From Adineta vaga (taxonomy: Eukaryota > Rotifera): 64,000 bases of DNA. This document shows, in pieces, positions 12,145 through 23,053 of this stretch. Under the pieces are notes generated by a model that made no database searches, was not told where the DNA came from, and was given only the letters and a program-made list of their open reading frames with translations. Within the stretch, counting starts at the first letter, position 1. Every line of letters begins with the position of its first letter. Where the stretch lies: assembly GCA_021613535.1 (NCBI GenBank), contig CP075497.1:1550001-1614000 (forward strand), given 5' to 3'. Made by a program: the position numbers and the translations under genes.

Positions 12145-14473
12145 ATGCCTATCTCAACTTGTCGAACACTTGCATATCGAAATTTTTCACAAATAGTCTT
12201 CAATACAACGGTATTAACTATAACGTCATCGAGTAAAGTTGATGGAGAATGGATTTTAAATAGTTTAGCATTAGTTATATTTATTTTTGCTTTACTCGGA
12301 AATACAGCAGCACTTGTTGTTATGTTTGGCTCCCGTGGACCAATTAGATTAACAAATAATAAATATTTAGTGAATTTAGCATGTGCTGATTTATTACGTG
12401 CATGTTTTATGCCCTTCACAATCATTGCACGTATGAAACGAAATTTTATGTTTGGATCAATTATTTGTAAAGTTCTACCAATTGTTCAAGGTAAAGTTTT
12501 ATTTTTGATCCAAGAAAAACAAAGACTAATATAGATGAGATATTTACTGTTTATTCCTTTGAGAAATAGACTTTAAAAAAAGCTAGAACAGATTGTTAAT
12601 AAAGAATAGTTATTTTTTTCTTTCTGAATATAAAATATGTTGTTTTGTTAGATGATATGATTTTCATTTGAAAACAAATCTTCTTGACAAGTTTTAATCG
12701 AAAAATTTCCATAATTCATTGTCTATCTATCAGTTAATTATCTCATTTTTCATTTCCTTTGATAATCATTAAATTACGAATTCATTTGAATATCAATATG
12801 ATCAATTTACTTGTGTCATCAAGTAGAAGAAAATAAAAGCAAATATTCTTTTTAAATATTTTTTGCAGGAACTAATTAATGTCAAACAAAAAGATCGTTT
12901 TTTCGAACTTAAGTAACATATTAACCTTTGGTTAACATGATTAAAGACGTAGAAAATGTCACAAATAGATGGTTAGTGAATTGTAAAAACATGATAATGA
13001 TATCATTGATATTCTAATTAAAATAAGATGACTTCTTTTTTACTTTCACTTGAAAATGATAAAAAGAAAAACAAGATCAAATATCTCAAAAAGAAAACTC
13101 TCAACTTTCTTCGATGCTAAATTTGCATGTCAAATGAACAACACGAAGAAAACTATCTTTTCTTATTTTAGGATTAAGTGTTGCTGTTGATGTCTTTACT
13201 CTTGTTTGTATAAGTGTTGAACGTTATATTGCAATATGTCGTCCATTATTAATCTTAAAACTTCAATCATTAAGATTTGCAAATCTTTTCAATGGTTTAA
13301 TTTTATTTTTCATATGGACATTAGGACTTTTAACAGCATTACCAAATATTCCTATGTATAATTTATGTTCATTACCTAAAGCTGGAAAATATAAATGTGA
13401 AAGAGTAAATTCACAATATTTTGATGAAAGATATTATATGATTGCCTTAGATAGTAAGTGAAATTAAATTGAAAAGAATTTATTTTGGAAAAAGAAAACA
13501 TTTTATTTTAGTTTTTTATTTTTTGGTACCAATGATTGTAATGCTTGTTCTTTATACACTTATTATTTGTAAAATGTATAAAAATAATACAGCAATGAGA
13601 ATGAGATCATTTCAATGTACGTAAAGAATTCTGTTCTTTGTCTTATGAATTAAGTATTTATATATTGACCTTCTTTTTGTTTCTATAGATAGTAATAATC
13701 AAAGTAAAACTCATTCAAGTTCATCAAGTCCTCCTCCAATTCGTCATAATAGTTATATACAACGTGAATTAAATGATTCAAATATAACTAAACAAGCATC
13801 AACAGTTGAAAGTATCGGTAGAATCTCTTCTCAAAGTAGTCGATCAAAATCTCGATTAAGTGATGAAGAAAATCAAAATGTTTCATCATGCACAAAACAT
13901 ACAAGTCATCATGATAGAAAACGTTCTCAATCAAATCCAATCTATCGTCATCTATCAAGAGAAACAAAACGTTCAACTTATTCTCGAACAAGTAGTAATC
14001 GAAGTCATCAATCATCTAATCAAGGAGTTTATCGAATGGATCGACATCGTCGCAAAGCATTGAAACTTCTTATTGTTATTATTGTTGAATTTTTTCTTTG
14101 TTGGACACCATTATTTATTTTTAATACATTCGGAACATTCGATAAAGATTTCTATCGTCAAATGCCAGCATTTCTTATCGATGTCATTCTTTTATTTTCC
14201 TTTGCATCACCATTATGCAATCCATTAACGTATTATTTCATGTCAAAAAGATATCGGTCAGTCTTATACGCATATTTATCATGTTGGTTTTGGAGAAATA
14301 AAGAAGAACAATTAAATGAAACAAATCAAGAAGCTCAACAAATGATCAAAGCATTACATTTACATCAACAACAGAATATTTTAGAATATAAACGAAAACA
14401 ATCGAAACCGAAAATAAATTCTTCAAATCAAATTTTATATCATCCAAAGTTTCGATCAAATACTGTACAATGA
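12145..14473 (+). CDS. Class A GPCR, cholecystokinin/gastrin-receptor-like
   Basis: Exons 12145-12490, 13172-13453, 13512-13616 and 13689-14473; the first intron is unusually long here (681 bp). The short outer N-terminus has potential N-glycosylation sites (NFS, NTT). Seven helices follow. Landmarks: GNTAALVV in TM1, NLACADLLRA in TM2, Cys in IICKVLP, an ERY version of DRY in TM3 (ISVERYIAICRP), CWTP in TM6 and NPLTYY in TM7. The MPFTII...FMFGSIICK segment and the FMSKRYR start of the tail resemble CCK receptors. The third intracellular loop is long and Ser/Arg-rich (about 115 residues). It probably binds a peptide at the plasma membrane and signals through G proteins; the ligand is unknown. 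Other peptide receptors remain possible. Confidence 0.88.
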
Positions 14474-15713
14474 AATACTTTTGAATTGTTTTCTTTTTTT
14501 TTTGTATTCAAAATAAACTTATCATTCAATTGATCTTAATTATTTTTTATCGAAGAAAAACAAGAAGAAAGTCAGACATTGTTTTGATTGTCAATTAACA
14601 TCGGAAATGAAATGTCATGTCTCGAACAAAAGACTTTCGGAAATCAAAAAATAAATTTTTCTCGTTTTTTAACTTCAAGTACAATTAAATCTCATTTAAA
14701 TAATAATCCAATAGTTGATATAAATAGATTGTATGCTAAAGAATCTTATTCTTAGGATAAACTTTCTATTCGTGATATATTCGATTTCATCACAAGATGA
14801 AATACGAGATTTAGTTATAATTTCCATTGATTTAGATTATTTTGTATTTCATAATGAAATTCATTGACGTTACACAAATTTCTCGAACATATCATTTTCC
14901 TTTGTGATAAAACATTGAAGTTCAATGAGTACATGAGAGATCCAATCCAAAGATAATTTCATAGAATTTTACAACAATTATTCTATGACTATCATTATAA
15001 TTATTTCATCTACTATATTCATCATTGTTGATTGCGTGATTAAGAAAAACATCGAATTTCCATATAGTGATGTGATTTATCAGGTATAAATTCATCAATT
15101 CTATAAGCGATTGAAAACGATAGTAAAACTTCCTATTGCTTACAATTATTGTAATAAGATTTATTATTAAAGAGTATCATTAATTTTGAAAGTTTACTAA
15201 TGAATAACTTGTTAAATATATAATTAAATCTATTTTCAAGATTTTAATTAAAGAGAACACATGACATTGCGCATGATGGTACTTGATAATAGATGAACGC
15301 ATTTACTTCGATAATTATACGTTGGATTTCATATATTTTTGGTTTTTTTGGGTGGTTTAAAAGTGATAATAATGAAATATTTAATTCTTATATTAGGTAT
15401 GTAGTCATATCAGCTGAAACGATACGAAGAATAGAAGTTAAGTAATGTTTTCTTATTTGATTAAAAATATTTTATTTATTCAACCTTGAGAAGTAGTTAG
15501 TTTCATATGTTTACTCTAAAATATCACGTCTGAGTTTAGTCATCATATTTCTTTACATTCCGATGAATAGACACTTTTTCCGTCACAGTTGAATAAATCA
15601 GATATTCTATTTGAATTGTTTGTTATGCTTGATTGATAGTGATGTCGCATGTATAAATATTCGTGAAGTATATAGAAACGATGCATATTTCTTCATTTAA
15701 TTGAAAAATAAAC
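14474..15713. other. Intergenic, AT-rich
   Basis: About 1.2 kb with no recognised gene. The first part is the 3' region of the GPCR (AATAAA-like at about 14510); the last 100 bp is the promoter side of the secreted peptide gene. Confidence 0.5.
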
Positions 15714-16025
15714 ATGCGTTTTTTGGCTATTTGTATCCTGGTGCTTGTCGTTCTTTCTATCTTCGTCAATGGTGAAACGGGAACGAAAGGAAAGAGTGAA
15801 ACTAAACAATTAACTCGAAATTCTTCCAATCCAACACTAGCAAAAGATTTAAAACCTGTTGGAAGACGACGCATTGGAAAACTGGGTAAAGCATGTAAAA
15901 TACAATGCGCAAAACAAACAACTGACGAAACGGCAAAAGCAAGTGAAGAATCGAAGAAACAATGCCTAAGAGATTGCATACATAACAAATTAAAGCAAAA
16001 AAAAGCACAAAAAACCTCGTCTTAA
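15714..16025 (+). CDS. Small secreted basic peptide with two CX3C motifs
   Basis: Single exon, 103 residues. Residues 1-20 are a clear signal peptide (MRFLAICILVLVVLSIFVNG). The rest is Lys/Arg-rich with exactly four cysteines as two CX3C pairs, CKIQC and CLRDC, 18 residues apart in a predicted helical stretch. This is the pattern of helical-hairpin peptides (alpha-hairpinin type), in which two antiparallel helices are joined by two disulfides. A GRRRIGK site just before the hairpin could be cut by a furin-like convertase, releasing a basic peptide of about 50 residues. No family was recognised. Possible roles are defence peptide, signalling peptide or protease inhibitor. Confidence 0.75.
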   Translation: MRFLAICILVLVVLSIFVNGETGTKGKSETKQLTRNSSNPTLAKDLKPVGRRRIGKLGKACKIQCAKQTTDETAKASEESKKQCLRDCIHNKLKQKKAQKTSS

Positions 16026-16365
16026 TATGAAAAAAATCTCCAACTAGTTTTTCTTGTATTAGTATATCGAATTTATTTTAAATTATCAAATAAAAATCTA
16101 TGTTTCATTCGAATTCTTCTACATACTTTTTTCCTCTTATTCACACAATCATTACAAATAAAGAAATGTTTTCTCCTTTTACAAAGCATTTTCTATTAAC
16201 TAAAACAAACAAATGAAGTTCTTTTTAACAATGCACAACAAATTCCAGTTGGTTACCAATACTGTTCTGTTTTTTTTGTTACGAAGAACAAGAAAATTTC
16301 TTTTTCGAACAAACATTGTTTTTCTTTTTCTTACGTACGTATAATAAAACAGTGAAAAAAACGAA

Positions 16366-17709
16366 ATGGTTGACTGGGCAACTCGAGATCGCTTATATTC
16401 ATCGGGTTATCAACCAATCGATATTCGACAACGACGTGTTGGTATTGATTCATCCTTACCTTATTCAGTTGCTTCGAATCAAAGTAATTTCGTTAAGTTT
16501 TATTTATTTTAATTAAATCCTATTAAATAGGACATAATTGTGGATTACAATTTGTTAATAAAAGTATTTCAACAGAAAGACTTCATCAAGATTTAAAAGA
16601 TGCGATCGATTTTCAAGAAAATATTCGTGAAAAAGAAAAGAAAAAGTGAAGAAATCTTTTCTAAATAAAGACAAAATGAAAAAAATGATTGAATTAATTT
16701 TAGAAGTAATAAATTACTTGCAACATATGCCTATAATATAAATTGGCCACGTTCTGTATGTTATTTAAGTGAAACTGATGGATCATTAATAATTTGTGAG
16801 CAAGAACGATGTCGTTTAATATTATTTACATCACAATTAATGTTTCGTTCAACTTGTGGTGGAACACGAGGAAATGACTCTTATGAACTTGATTCACCAT
16901 GGCATGTGACAGAATTTATTGAGAATTCTTCTTCAAATATTCTTGTTGCTGATACGAATAATAGACGTATTCAATGTTTTCTTATTGGACATCGAGGAAA
17001 ATTTATTTATAAATATACATTAACTACGAAAGACAAACCTTTTTATTTAGCAACAACAAAACATTGGTTAGCTGTTTCATGTGAAAATGGTTTTCTTAAA
17101 ACATTTTTTATTCCTGAAAGAGAAGAAATTCTTAATGTTAATTTAAATGAATTATTTTCAATTAAAAGTAAATTTCAAACTTAATTGACAAAAGAAAAAT
17201 CAATCGAATAAAAATTTTTCTTTTCTATTGAAGCACCCAAATCCATTGCATATCGTGTATGTATGGATCCAGATGATCATTCCATATTTGTAAGTAATCC
17301 ACTTGGAAAAAAAAGTTTAATTCATCAAATAACAATTGATGGAAAATATATTCGTTCAATAAAATTACTTAATCAACCATTTCTTCATATAAATTCATTG
17401 AATTATGATAAACAAAATCGACAATTTCTTATAATTGATTCAATAAATTCAATAATTTATTCTGTTAAACCGGATTTACAAGAAAATAATGTTGAAATAC
17501 TTTTTAAACCATCTGATCATCTTAATCATCCACAATCATTAGCAATTACAAACGAAGGTCATTTAGTTGTTACGGAATGTAGTGTTTTAACGCAACATGC
17601 GATTAAAATCTTTCGATATTTATCATGTTCCTGTCATTCAAGAGCGATGACACCAAGTGTTAAAACAAGTGATGTTACAAGTGTAAAATCAATTGTTTTA
17701 CAATATTAA
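16366..17709 (+). CDS. Cytosolic NHL-repeat-like beta-propeller protein
   Basis: Exons 16366-16483, 16531-16645, 16704-17167 and 17234-17709 give 390 residues. There is no signal peptide or membrane helix. A charged N-terminal part (about residues 1-78, including EKEKKK) is followed by propeller-like repeats, of which ILVADTNNRRIQCFLIG is a clear NHL motif. Others are degenerate (SPWHVTEF, PKSIAYRVCMDPDDHSIFVS, HPQSLAITNEGHLVVTEC). The ATG chosen is the first in frame and gives MVDWATRDRLYSSGYQ. The architecture recalls TRIM/NHL or rotifer NHL proteins without a RING or B-box in this model; additional 5' exons are possible. Partner unknown. Confidence 0.75.
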
Positions 17710-18002
17710 TCAAACTATTCCACAGAACTTTCTATTGATCTTTCATGAATAATTATTTTTTTCTACAAATAATCAAATGAAATTTCGTTGTATTCGAAAT
17801 TCGTGAATAAAGAACCTTTTGAATGAAATAAATCACGTTAGTACTCCAACTATATATTTTTTAAACAACTGCACCGCAATTTTTTCAATAGAAAACATGG
17901 TTAACCACTAATCGTATAGTGATGAAAAATTCTTTATTATTATGTTTGTATCAGATGAAACTTCAGTATATAATTGATTAAAATGTTCATGTAAATATAG
18001 TT

Positions 18003-18230
18003 TTATTTTTGAAAGGCCGAAGTTTTCAACGCATCTGTTTCAGTATAAAGTTTTGTAAGATCGTCTTCTTTTTTCGTCTGTATATCCACTTGATTAGTTG
18101 TTGAACCTGATGATGACATCCCAATTGAATGTTTTCCACCTGTAGAAAACTCACTTCCTCCAATATCTTCTTTACCTTCTTTTGCTTGATTACTTGCTGA
18201 TCCAGATGATGAAAAACCACCACTACTCAT
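18003..18230 (-). CDS. Gly/Ser-rich hydrophilin-like small protein, copy 1
   Basis: The protein has 75 residues starting MSSGGFSSSGSASNQ. An in-frame ATG lies 21 bp upstream, but the start at 18230 is favoured because the paralogue at 26013-26240 begins at the same codon. It is very hydrophilic, with 10 Gly and abundant Ser, Lys and Glu, and no Trp or Cys. An SSSGSxxNQ unit occurs twice. High Gly content and hydrophilicity meet the usual description of hydrophilins, which accumulate under water stress. It is probably disordered and intracellular. Function is inferred from composition only. Confidence 0.65.
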   Translation of the reverse strand: MSSGGFSSSGSASNQAKEGKEDIGGSEFSTGGKHSIGMSSSGSTTNQVDIQTKKEDDLTKLYTETDALKTSAFQK

Positions 18231-19360
18231 TTTATTATTAACACTATACAACTAAACTTATTATGCAGACGAAGGTTTGCACATCTAAGATATGCATGAT
18301 TGACCTTTACTGTTATGACCTTCCTCCTTCAATAAGATATGATAACAAAAAGAAAAGAACGAGTCTGTTGATGCTTGAAGGTTTCTGTTGGATTCATTAA
18401 TAAAACAAAGATATACATTTTGAAAGTTTTATTTTAATATTTAGTAAATGAACTATTATTGAACTCGATTTCACGAAAGAACTATATATGTAATACTCGA
18501 AAATTCAATTCAACTGATATACTTGAATAGTTGATATTTTTATAATAATAATAGTAATACATGAAATTTAAGTATCAATAAACGTAATATAAAGACTAGA
18601 ACGAAATTAATGAAGTGCAAAACTTTTATTTAACAGGAATTTTCGATCTTATTTGAAGATGATTATCAACTATAACACAACACAAAATTCAGTGAAAGAA
18701 TCAGATGTTACAAGTAAAACTGAATTATGTCAAATGGACAGGTTAGTTATTAATGTCAAGTTACGGTTAATTCATTGAAAATTAACGAAAATTAGTTCAA
18801 AATGGCTTTTTAACATCAAATTCTTTGTTTTTATTCTTGTCATATTTTGCTCTAATTTTTACTTGCAACATCTGATTCTTGAGAGTGTGGGTGTGGGTTG
18901 AATACATGGCACACCCACCCACACCCACACCTTCTCGTGTTGCTTTGTAAAACGTTCTTTTAATAATGTAGTTATTTAAATATTCTTTCTCTTACTCTTA
19001 AGAAGTTTCTACCATTTAACATGTAATAATGTGCAAAACAGTATATTATCCATTTCACATCAAATATAAATCATCATCTGATTAAGTATATAATTATTAG
19101 AATAACAATAAGTGACAGTAAAAAAACCATTTTTTTTCCAAATATATCATAGGACTCCTATCAAACAAAAAAATTCTTTCATTTTTCTCAACAAAAAAAA
19201 TAAACATAATATGTATATAGAATCTCTTGAAAATGAATTATTTTTCTTTCAATAAAATATTCATTAGCTATATTATGAACAAATAAAAAGGAAGTTGTTA
19301 TTATTAAGAAAGTAATTCCTTTCAGTTGATGAGAACAATTTCCTACACATCTATTATTTA
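18231..19360. other. Intergenic with inverted telomere-like repeat
   Basis: AT-rich. It holds the head-to-head G-rich/C-rich repeat at 18885-18930 and no recognised gene. Confidence 0.5.
18885..18930. repeat. Head-to-head telomere-like repeat (perfect 14-bp arms)
   Basis: The left arm GTGTGGGTGTGGGT (18885-18898) is followed after 18 bp by its exact reverse complement ACCCACACCCACAC (18917-18930), with one more CACCC unit inside. On one strand it runs G-rich then C-rich, the order expected where two chromosome ends have joined. It could also be a hairpin-forming microsatellite or the remains of an inverted-repeat element. Confidence 0.7.
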
Positions 19361-19613
19361 TTAGTTTTCAAAATATTCACTAAGACTAGTTGTCATAGTT
19401 AACATTTTTATATGAGTATCTTTCCAATGTGATAGCTGAGTTTCTCGACCTTGTATATATTCATCAAATGAAATAAGTATATCATCATCATCATGTAGTA
19501 ATTTAGACAATGAATTATTTCGTCGATGCATTTTATTTTGTTCATATTGATCAACAATTTTTTTTAGCATATAATTCAATATCTTTTGCAGGTAATTGAT
19601 CAATTGTCGTCAT
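19361..19613 (-). pseudogene. Small hydrophilic protein gene with frameshift in an A8 run
   Basis: From an ATG at 19611-19613 the frame reads MTTIDQLPAKDIELYAKK and then meets a stop. In the next frame the protein continues as IVDQYEQNKMHRRNNSLSK and LISFDEYIQGRETQLSHWKD to a TAA-type end at 19361. The two halves join if one A is removed from the run of eight A/T at about 19558-19565. The joined product would be about 83 residues, acidic and helical, of no recognised family. A homopolymer error or a true mutation are equally possible. Confidence 0.45.
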
Positions 19614-20209
19614 TTTTTTCTGATAAAAACCATTGCTGAAAACTTTGATTCTTTTCTTATAGCAAGAATGAAGGAAAACGAAACTCATCCAAACACAAGG
19701 TTTATAATATTCAATTCATCTACACATTGCTGAAGTTTCGTATACAAAGAATGTGTTAAAATGAACTGAAAATTTCTATAAGAAAGATGTATAGTCGACG
19801 AACATGACCTATTCATTATTCTATTTGCTCGTCCATTTCAAACATACATTTTTTTTCTCAATATCAGGTGATCAGTTATTGGTCTGTATATAGATTGAAA
19901 AAACAATTTCCTAATTATGTCAAATGAATATAAACAATTGTCTTAACTTAAATTTTTTATCAATGAATCAAAAGTGCCAACTATAGTTTATCATTTATTA
20001 TTTCTTGTTATAGAACCAATCGAAAATTTATTTTCACGCTTATTGAAAGTTTTGTTTTCTCTTTAACATTCACGTAAAGATTTAACAATAGATACATTTC
20101 CAAACATTCAAATATTGATATGGATACTTTTCATTTACATTTCAAGTATGTTTATCTAAAGATATCAAAAAATAACTCATCAATTGGATTATTTGATTGT
20201 TTAATTTTT
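19614..20209. other. Intergenic, AT-rich
   Basis: Nothing recognised. Confidence 0.45.
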
Positions 20210-20801
20210 CTGGTCTAATAAACTGAGAAATATACATTTGATCATTTTAATAGGATGTAGTTATTTGTTTTTTCAATTGCCTTCTATGAATAAATACTCA
20301 AATGACTTTGCTATTCCATCTTCATTATTTGAAAGTAATGGATCATCGATAATTTACAATTTATTTGAATAGGCTGCTATGAGTAAGTATTTGCCAATAA
20401 CTGAAGCAAAAATACAGAATATATTTGTAGGTCGCTGTTTATCTTCATCATTACTTATTCCTGATAATATTCATAGTTACACATCTATGAGCTTATTAAT
20501 CATATTACTGTACATTATCTCCGTATTATTGAGTATATTGGCTCAATGGGAATATTCATGTGTTTCTCATGATCAATTAATGAAACCTTATCGATGGTAT
20601 TGTTGGTGTTTTAAAATAGTCATTTGTTTTGTTATTGCTACGATCTGTAATCAACTAGTCAATGCATTATCATGTAGACCCATTGATGTTCTCTACGATA
20701 TACGATATTCATCAATGCTCATAATACATACTTGGTTTTCTTATTTGTCTTCTCTTGGCCTTGGCATTAAATATGCATCAATCCAATATAGAAACCAATA
20801 A
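20210..20801 (+). pseudogene. Decayed paralogue of the four-helix orphan membrane protein at 22410
   Basis: The open part starts at about 20379 and encodes three membrane helices with PYRWYCWC, CRPIDVLYDIRY and LGIKYASI, which match PYEWFCWC, CRPVEVIYDIRY and LGFKYATI of the intact gene downstream. Homology continues upstream through the equivalent of the first helix (NKLRNIHLIILIG...LPSM...SND), but that part has no start codon, and a TAG at about 20372 replaces a TTG leucine codon of the paralogue. The 48-bp intron (GTAAGT...TTGTAG) is at the same place in both genes. It is therefore best read as a pseudogene; an N-terminally shortened protein starting at 20379 is possible. Confidence 0.65.
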
Positions 20802-21933
20802 CGAATAGTTTTTTCAATCTTGAACAAAATATTGTTTTTGTATTACTTTTGTTATGCTAGTTTTCGTCGATTACTTTTATGTTTTTCCATGTATAACATC
20901 GTTTGTACTGCTTGATTGTCTCTTATTCTGTTCCTATTCATTATCTATAATAAAGTGCTGTCATCAGATTTATACATCAAGTACAATTTACTTAGTTCAT
21001 TGCTCGATAGAATCAACTCAATGTTATCTTTATCTATTGTGATTGTGATGAAAATGAGAGCCTGATAAATGTTCTGTTTGTAATCGATCTATTAAAGACA
21101 TTGTTCTTCATGTTTTCAAGAAGCAATCTTGTAAAAAAGAGTAGTGATTAGCTGATTTATAGTTAAATTATATCATAACTTGATATCCGAAATATAAAAA
21201 AACACAAAGTAGACAATTCACGCGTTCCCTTGGCGAATCGTGTTACGTCCGTCTCTTTTTATTCTTTATTTTTTTTAGGCTGACATACACCTTTCTACAT
21301 TTTCTCTCATCCGTCAATAATTTAGACAATATGAGATAAGTCATTCCTCATTGTCTGATCACTTGTTATGAAATGATTATATACATAAGCTTTATTGAAT
21401 TTAATAGTTTTCTTGCAGGCAGCGAAAAAAGTCTCAAATAAATGTAAGTAGTTCCAGCAAAGAACGTTTATTGAAATAGATTTTATAATGATAGTGAACA
21501 TAAATAGAGAAAATTCTATCATTATTTATTTCATAGAGTGAATAAAAATAATACTAACATAAGACGAAAATTATAAGGAAAACTTAAACTTTTGTATAAA
21601 CATCTGTCTTATTAGAAAGATATCTATGTCTTTGCGAGTATCAATGTTTTGTCATTCGATTTACTCAAAAAATAATTCAAGATGAACGTACAACTATTGA
21701 AAAGATGATTTTTATAGTATTGATTAATTATAATTTCCTTCGAATAAATAATGATCAGATATGTTTTTATTAATGTTTGCAGTGATGTTATTATGGCAAC
21801 TATTCACTCATTTCCTGTACAACAACAAGAACAGAAACGGCAGTCGGTAATATTTTCAGCAGCAGACATGTTGTATAATCATTTTGGGTACGTTCTGTTT
21901 GAAACTATGAACATGTATATATATATATATATA
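20802..21933. other. Intergenic, AT-rich
   Basis: Nothing recognised apart from a TA microsatellite (about 21917-21934) that abuts the inverted-repeat element. Confidence 0.45.
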
Positions 21934-22364
21934 TGTCATAGGCCATTCTACAATTCGATTTTGGACTAGTCCAAACCTAGATTATCAAGAAAGTTTTCAT
22001 TAAATCTCAAATTCCTGTCGATATAAATGTTCGATTGATAATTTGATTGATAAATTGTTTTACGACACTATTACTCTATATATTACAATTGATAAGGAAT
22101 GTATTGATTTGAGATTCGCACACTTATGTATGATCTTGCATAAAATGCAGTCTTGTAAGAAAACATCTTAATAGTTCTACATAATCCAATTTTTATTGTA
22201 TCATCGGCAATCGAAATATATGAAATAGTATTGTTGCAATTAACTCACCAACGAAATTTTCAATCGAACATTTACATCGACAGAAATTTGAGTTTTAATG
22301 AAAACTTCCCTGATAATCCAGGACTGGACTAGTCCAAAATCGGATTCTAGAATGGCCTACGACA
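21934..22364. mobile_element. Non-autonomous inverted-repeat element (MITE/foldback), 431 bp
   Basis: The ends are 40-bp terminal inverted repeats (21934-21973 and 22325-22364) starting TGTC(A/G)TAGGCCATTCTA and matching at 37 of 40 positions. Weaker inverted similarity continues inward to about 125 bp on each side. Both ends are flanked by TA, the target duplication of Tc1/mariner-type elements; a slightly shorter element starting GGCCATTCTA would also be flanked by TA. There is no coding capacity, so mobilisation would need a transposase in trans. It sits between the two membrane-protein paralogues. Confidence 0.8.
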
Positions 22365-22409
22365 TAACTATATTTGTTTATGTTTAGATATAGACCACGT
22401 ATAAATCGA

Positions 22410-23053
22410 ATGTTTGATATAACAAAGAAGTTACGAATAATCTATGCGTTTATGTTTTTTGTATGTATTCAGCTTCATTTCTGGTTACCAGTGATGAGTT
22501 TAGATTCGAACGATAATATTGATTTTCCGTTGATTAAAACTAAGAATTCATTAACAAAATCTCAATTAAGATATTTGACTTGTATAAGTAAGTACTTTCA
22601 ATTTTTATTTTATCAGCACAAATTCATGCATAAAAATAAAGATAAAAGAAATAGTTTTGCATTTCTCGTTTTACAGACCGTTGTACATTATCATCATCAA
22701 TTACTATGGATAATCTTATTAGTTACAAAAACATGGCATGGATAATCTTGTCATTATGTTCATGTTCTTATATAATGTTATTAATTTCATTAATTATTTA
22801 TAGAGATTTTCCATATGAGAAACTTCTACAACCTTACGAATGGTTCTGTTGGTGTCGTTTGATATTAATTTATTTTGTTATATCGTCGATATTCCTTCAA
22901 TTAGCTAGTGTATTAGGATGTCGACCAGTAGAAGTTATCTATGATATTCGATATATAATAATGATTATTGTTCAAATAGTTGGTTTTATTATTTGTCTTT
23001 TCCTTGCTTTTTGTCTTGGTTTCAAATATGCAACAATCAAAAGTCGACATTAA
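22410..23053 (+). CDS. Orphan four-helix membrane protein (intact paralogue)
   Basis: Exons 22410-22587 and 22677-23053 give 184 residues. There is a first hydrophobic helix near residues 12-30 (IIYAFMFFVCIQLHFWL) and three more in exon 2. Conserved landmarks shared with the broken copy at 20210-20801 are PYEWFCWC, SVLGCRPVEVIYDIRY and LGFKYATIKS. A polar loop (LDSNDNIDFPLIKTKNSLTK) lies between helices 1 and 2. No known family recognised; function unknown. An acceptor-like TTTAG precedes the coding start, so there may be a further 5' exon, or the mRNA may be trans-spliced. The terminal-inverted-repeat element ends 46 bp upstream of the ATG and might influence its promoter. Confidence 0.65.

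Noticed and set aside
11856-12425. Long open frame on the minus strand (189 codons)
   Set aside because: It overlaps GPCR exon 1 in antisense, has no domain, and runs through AT-rich low-complexity codons; a shadow of the real gene.
15623-15988. Minus-strand open frame over the secreted peptide gene
   Set aside because: Antisense shadow; the plus-strand product has a clear signal peptide and cysteine pattern.
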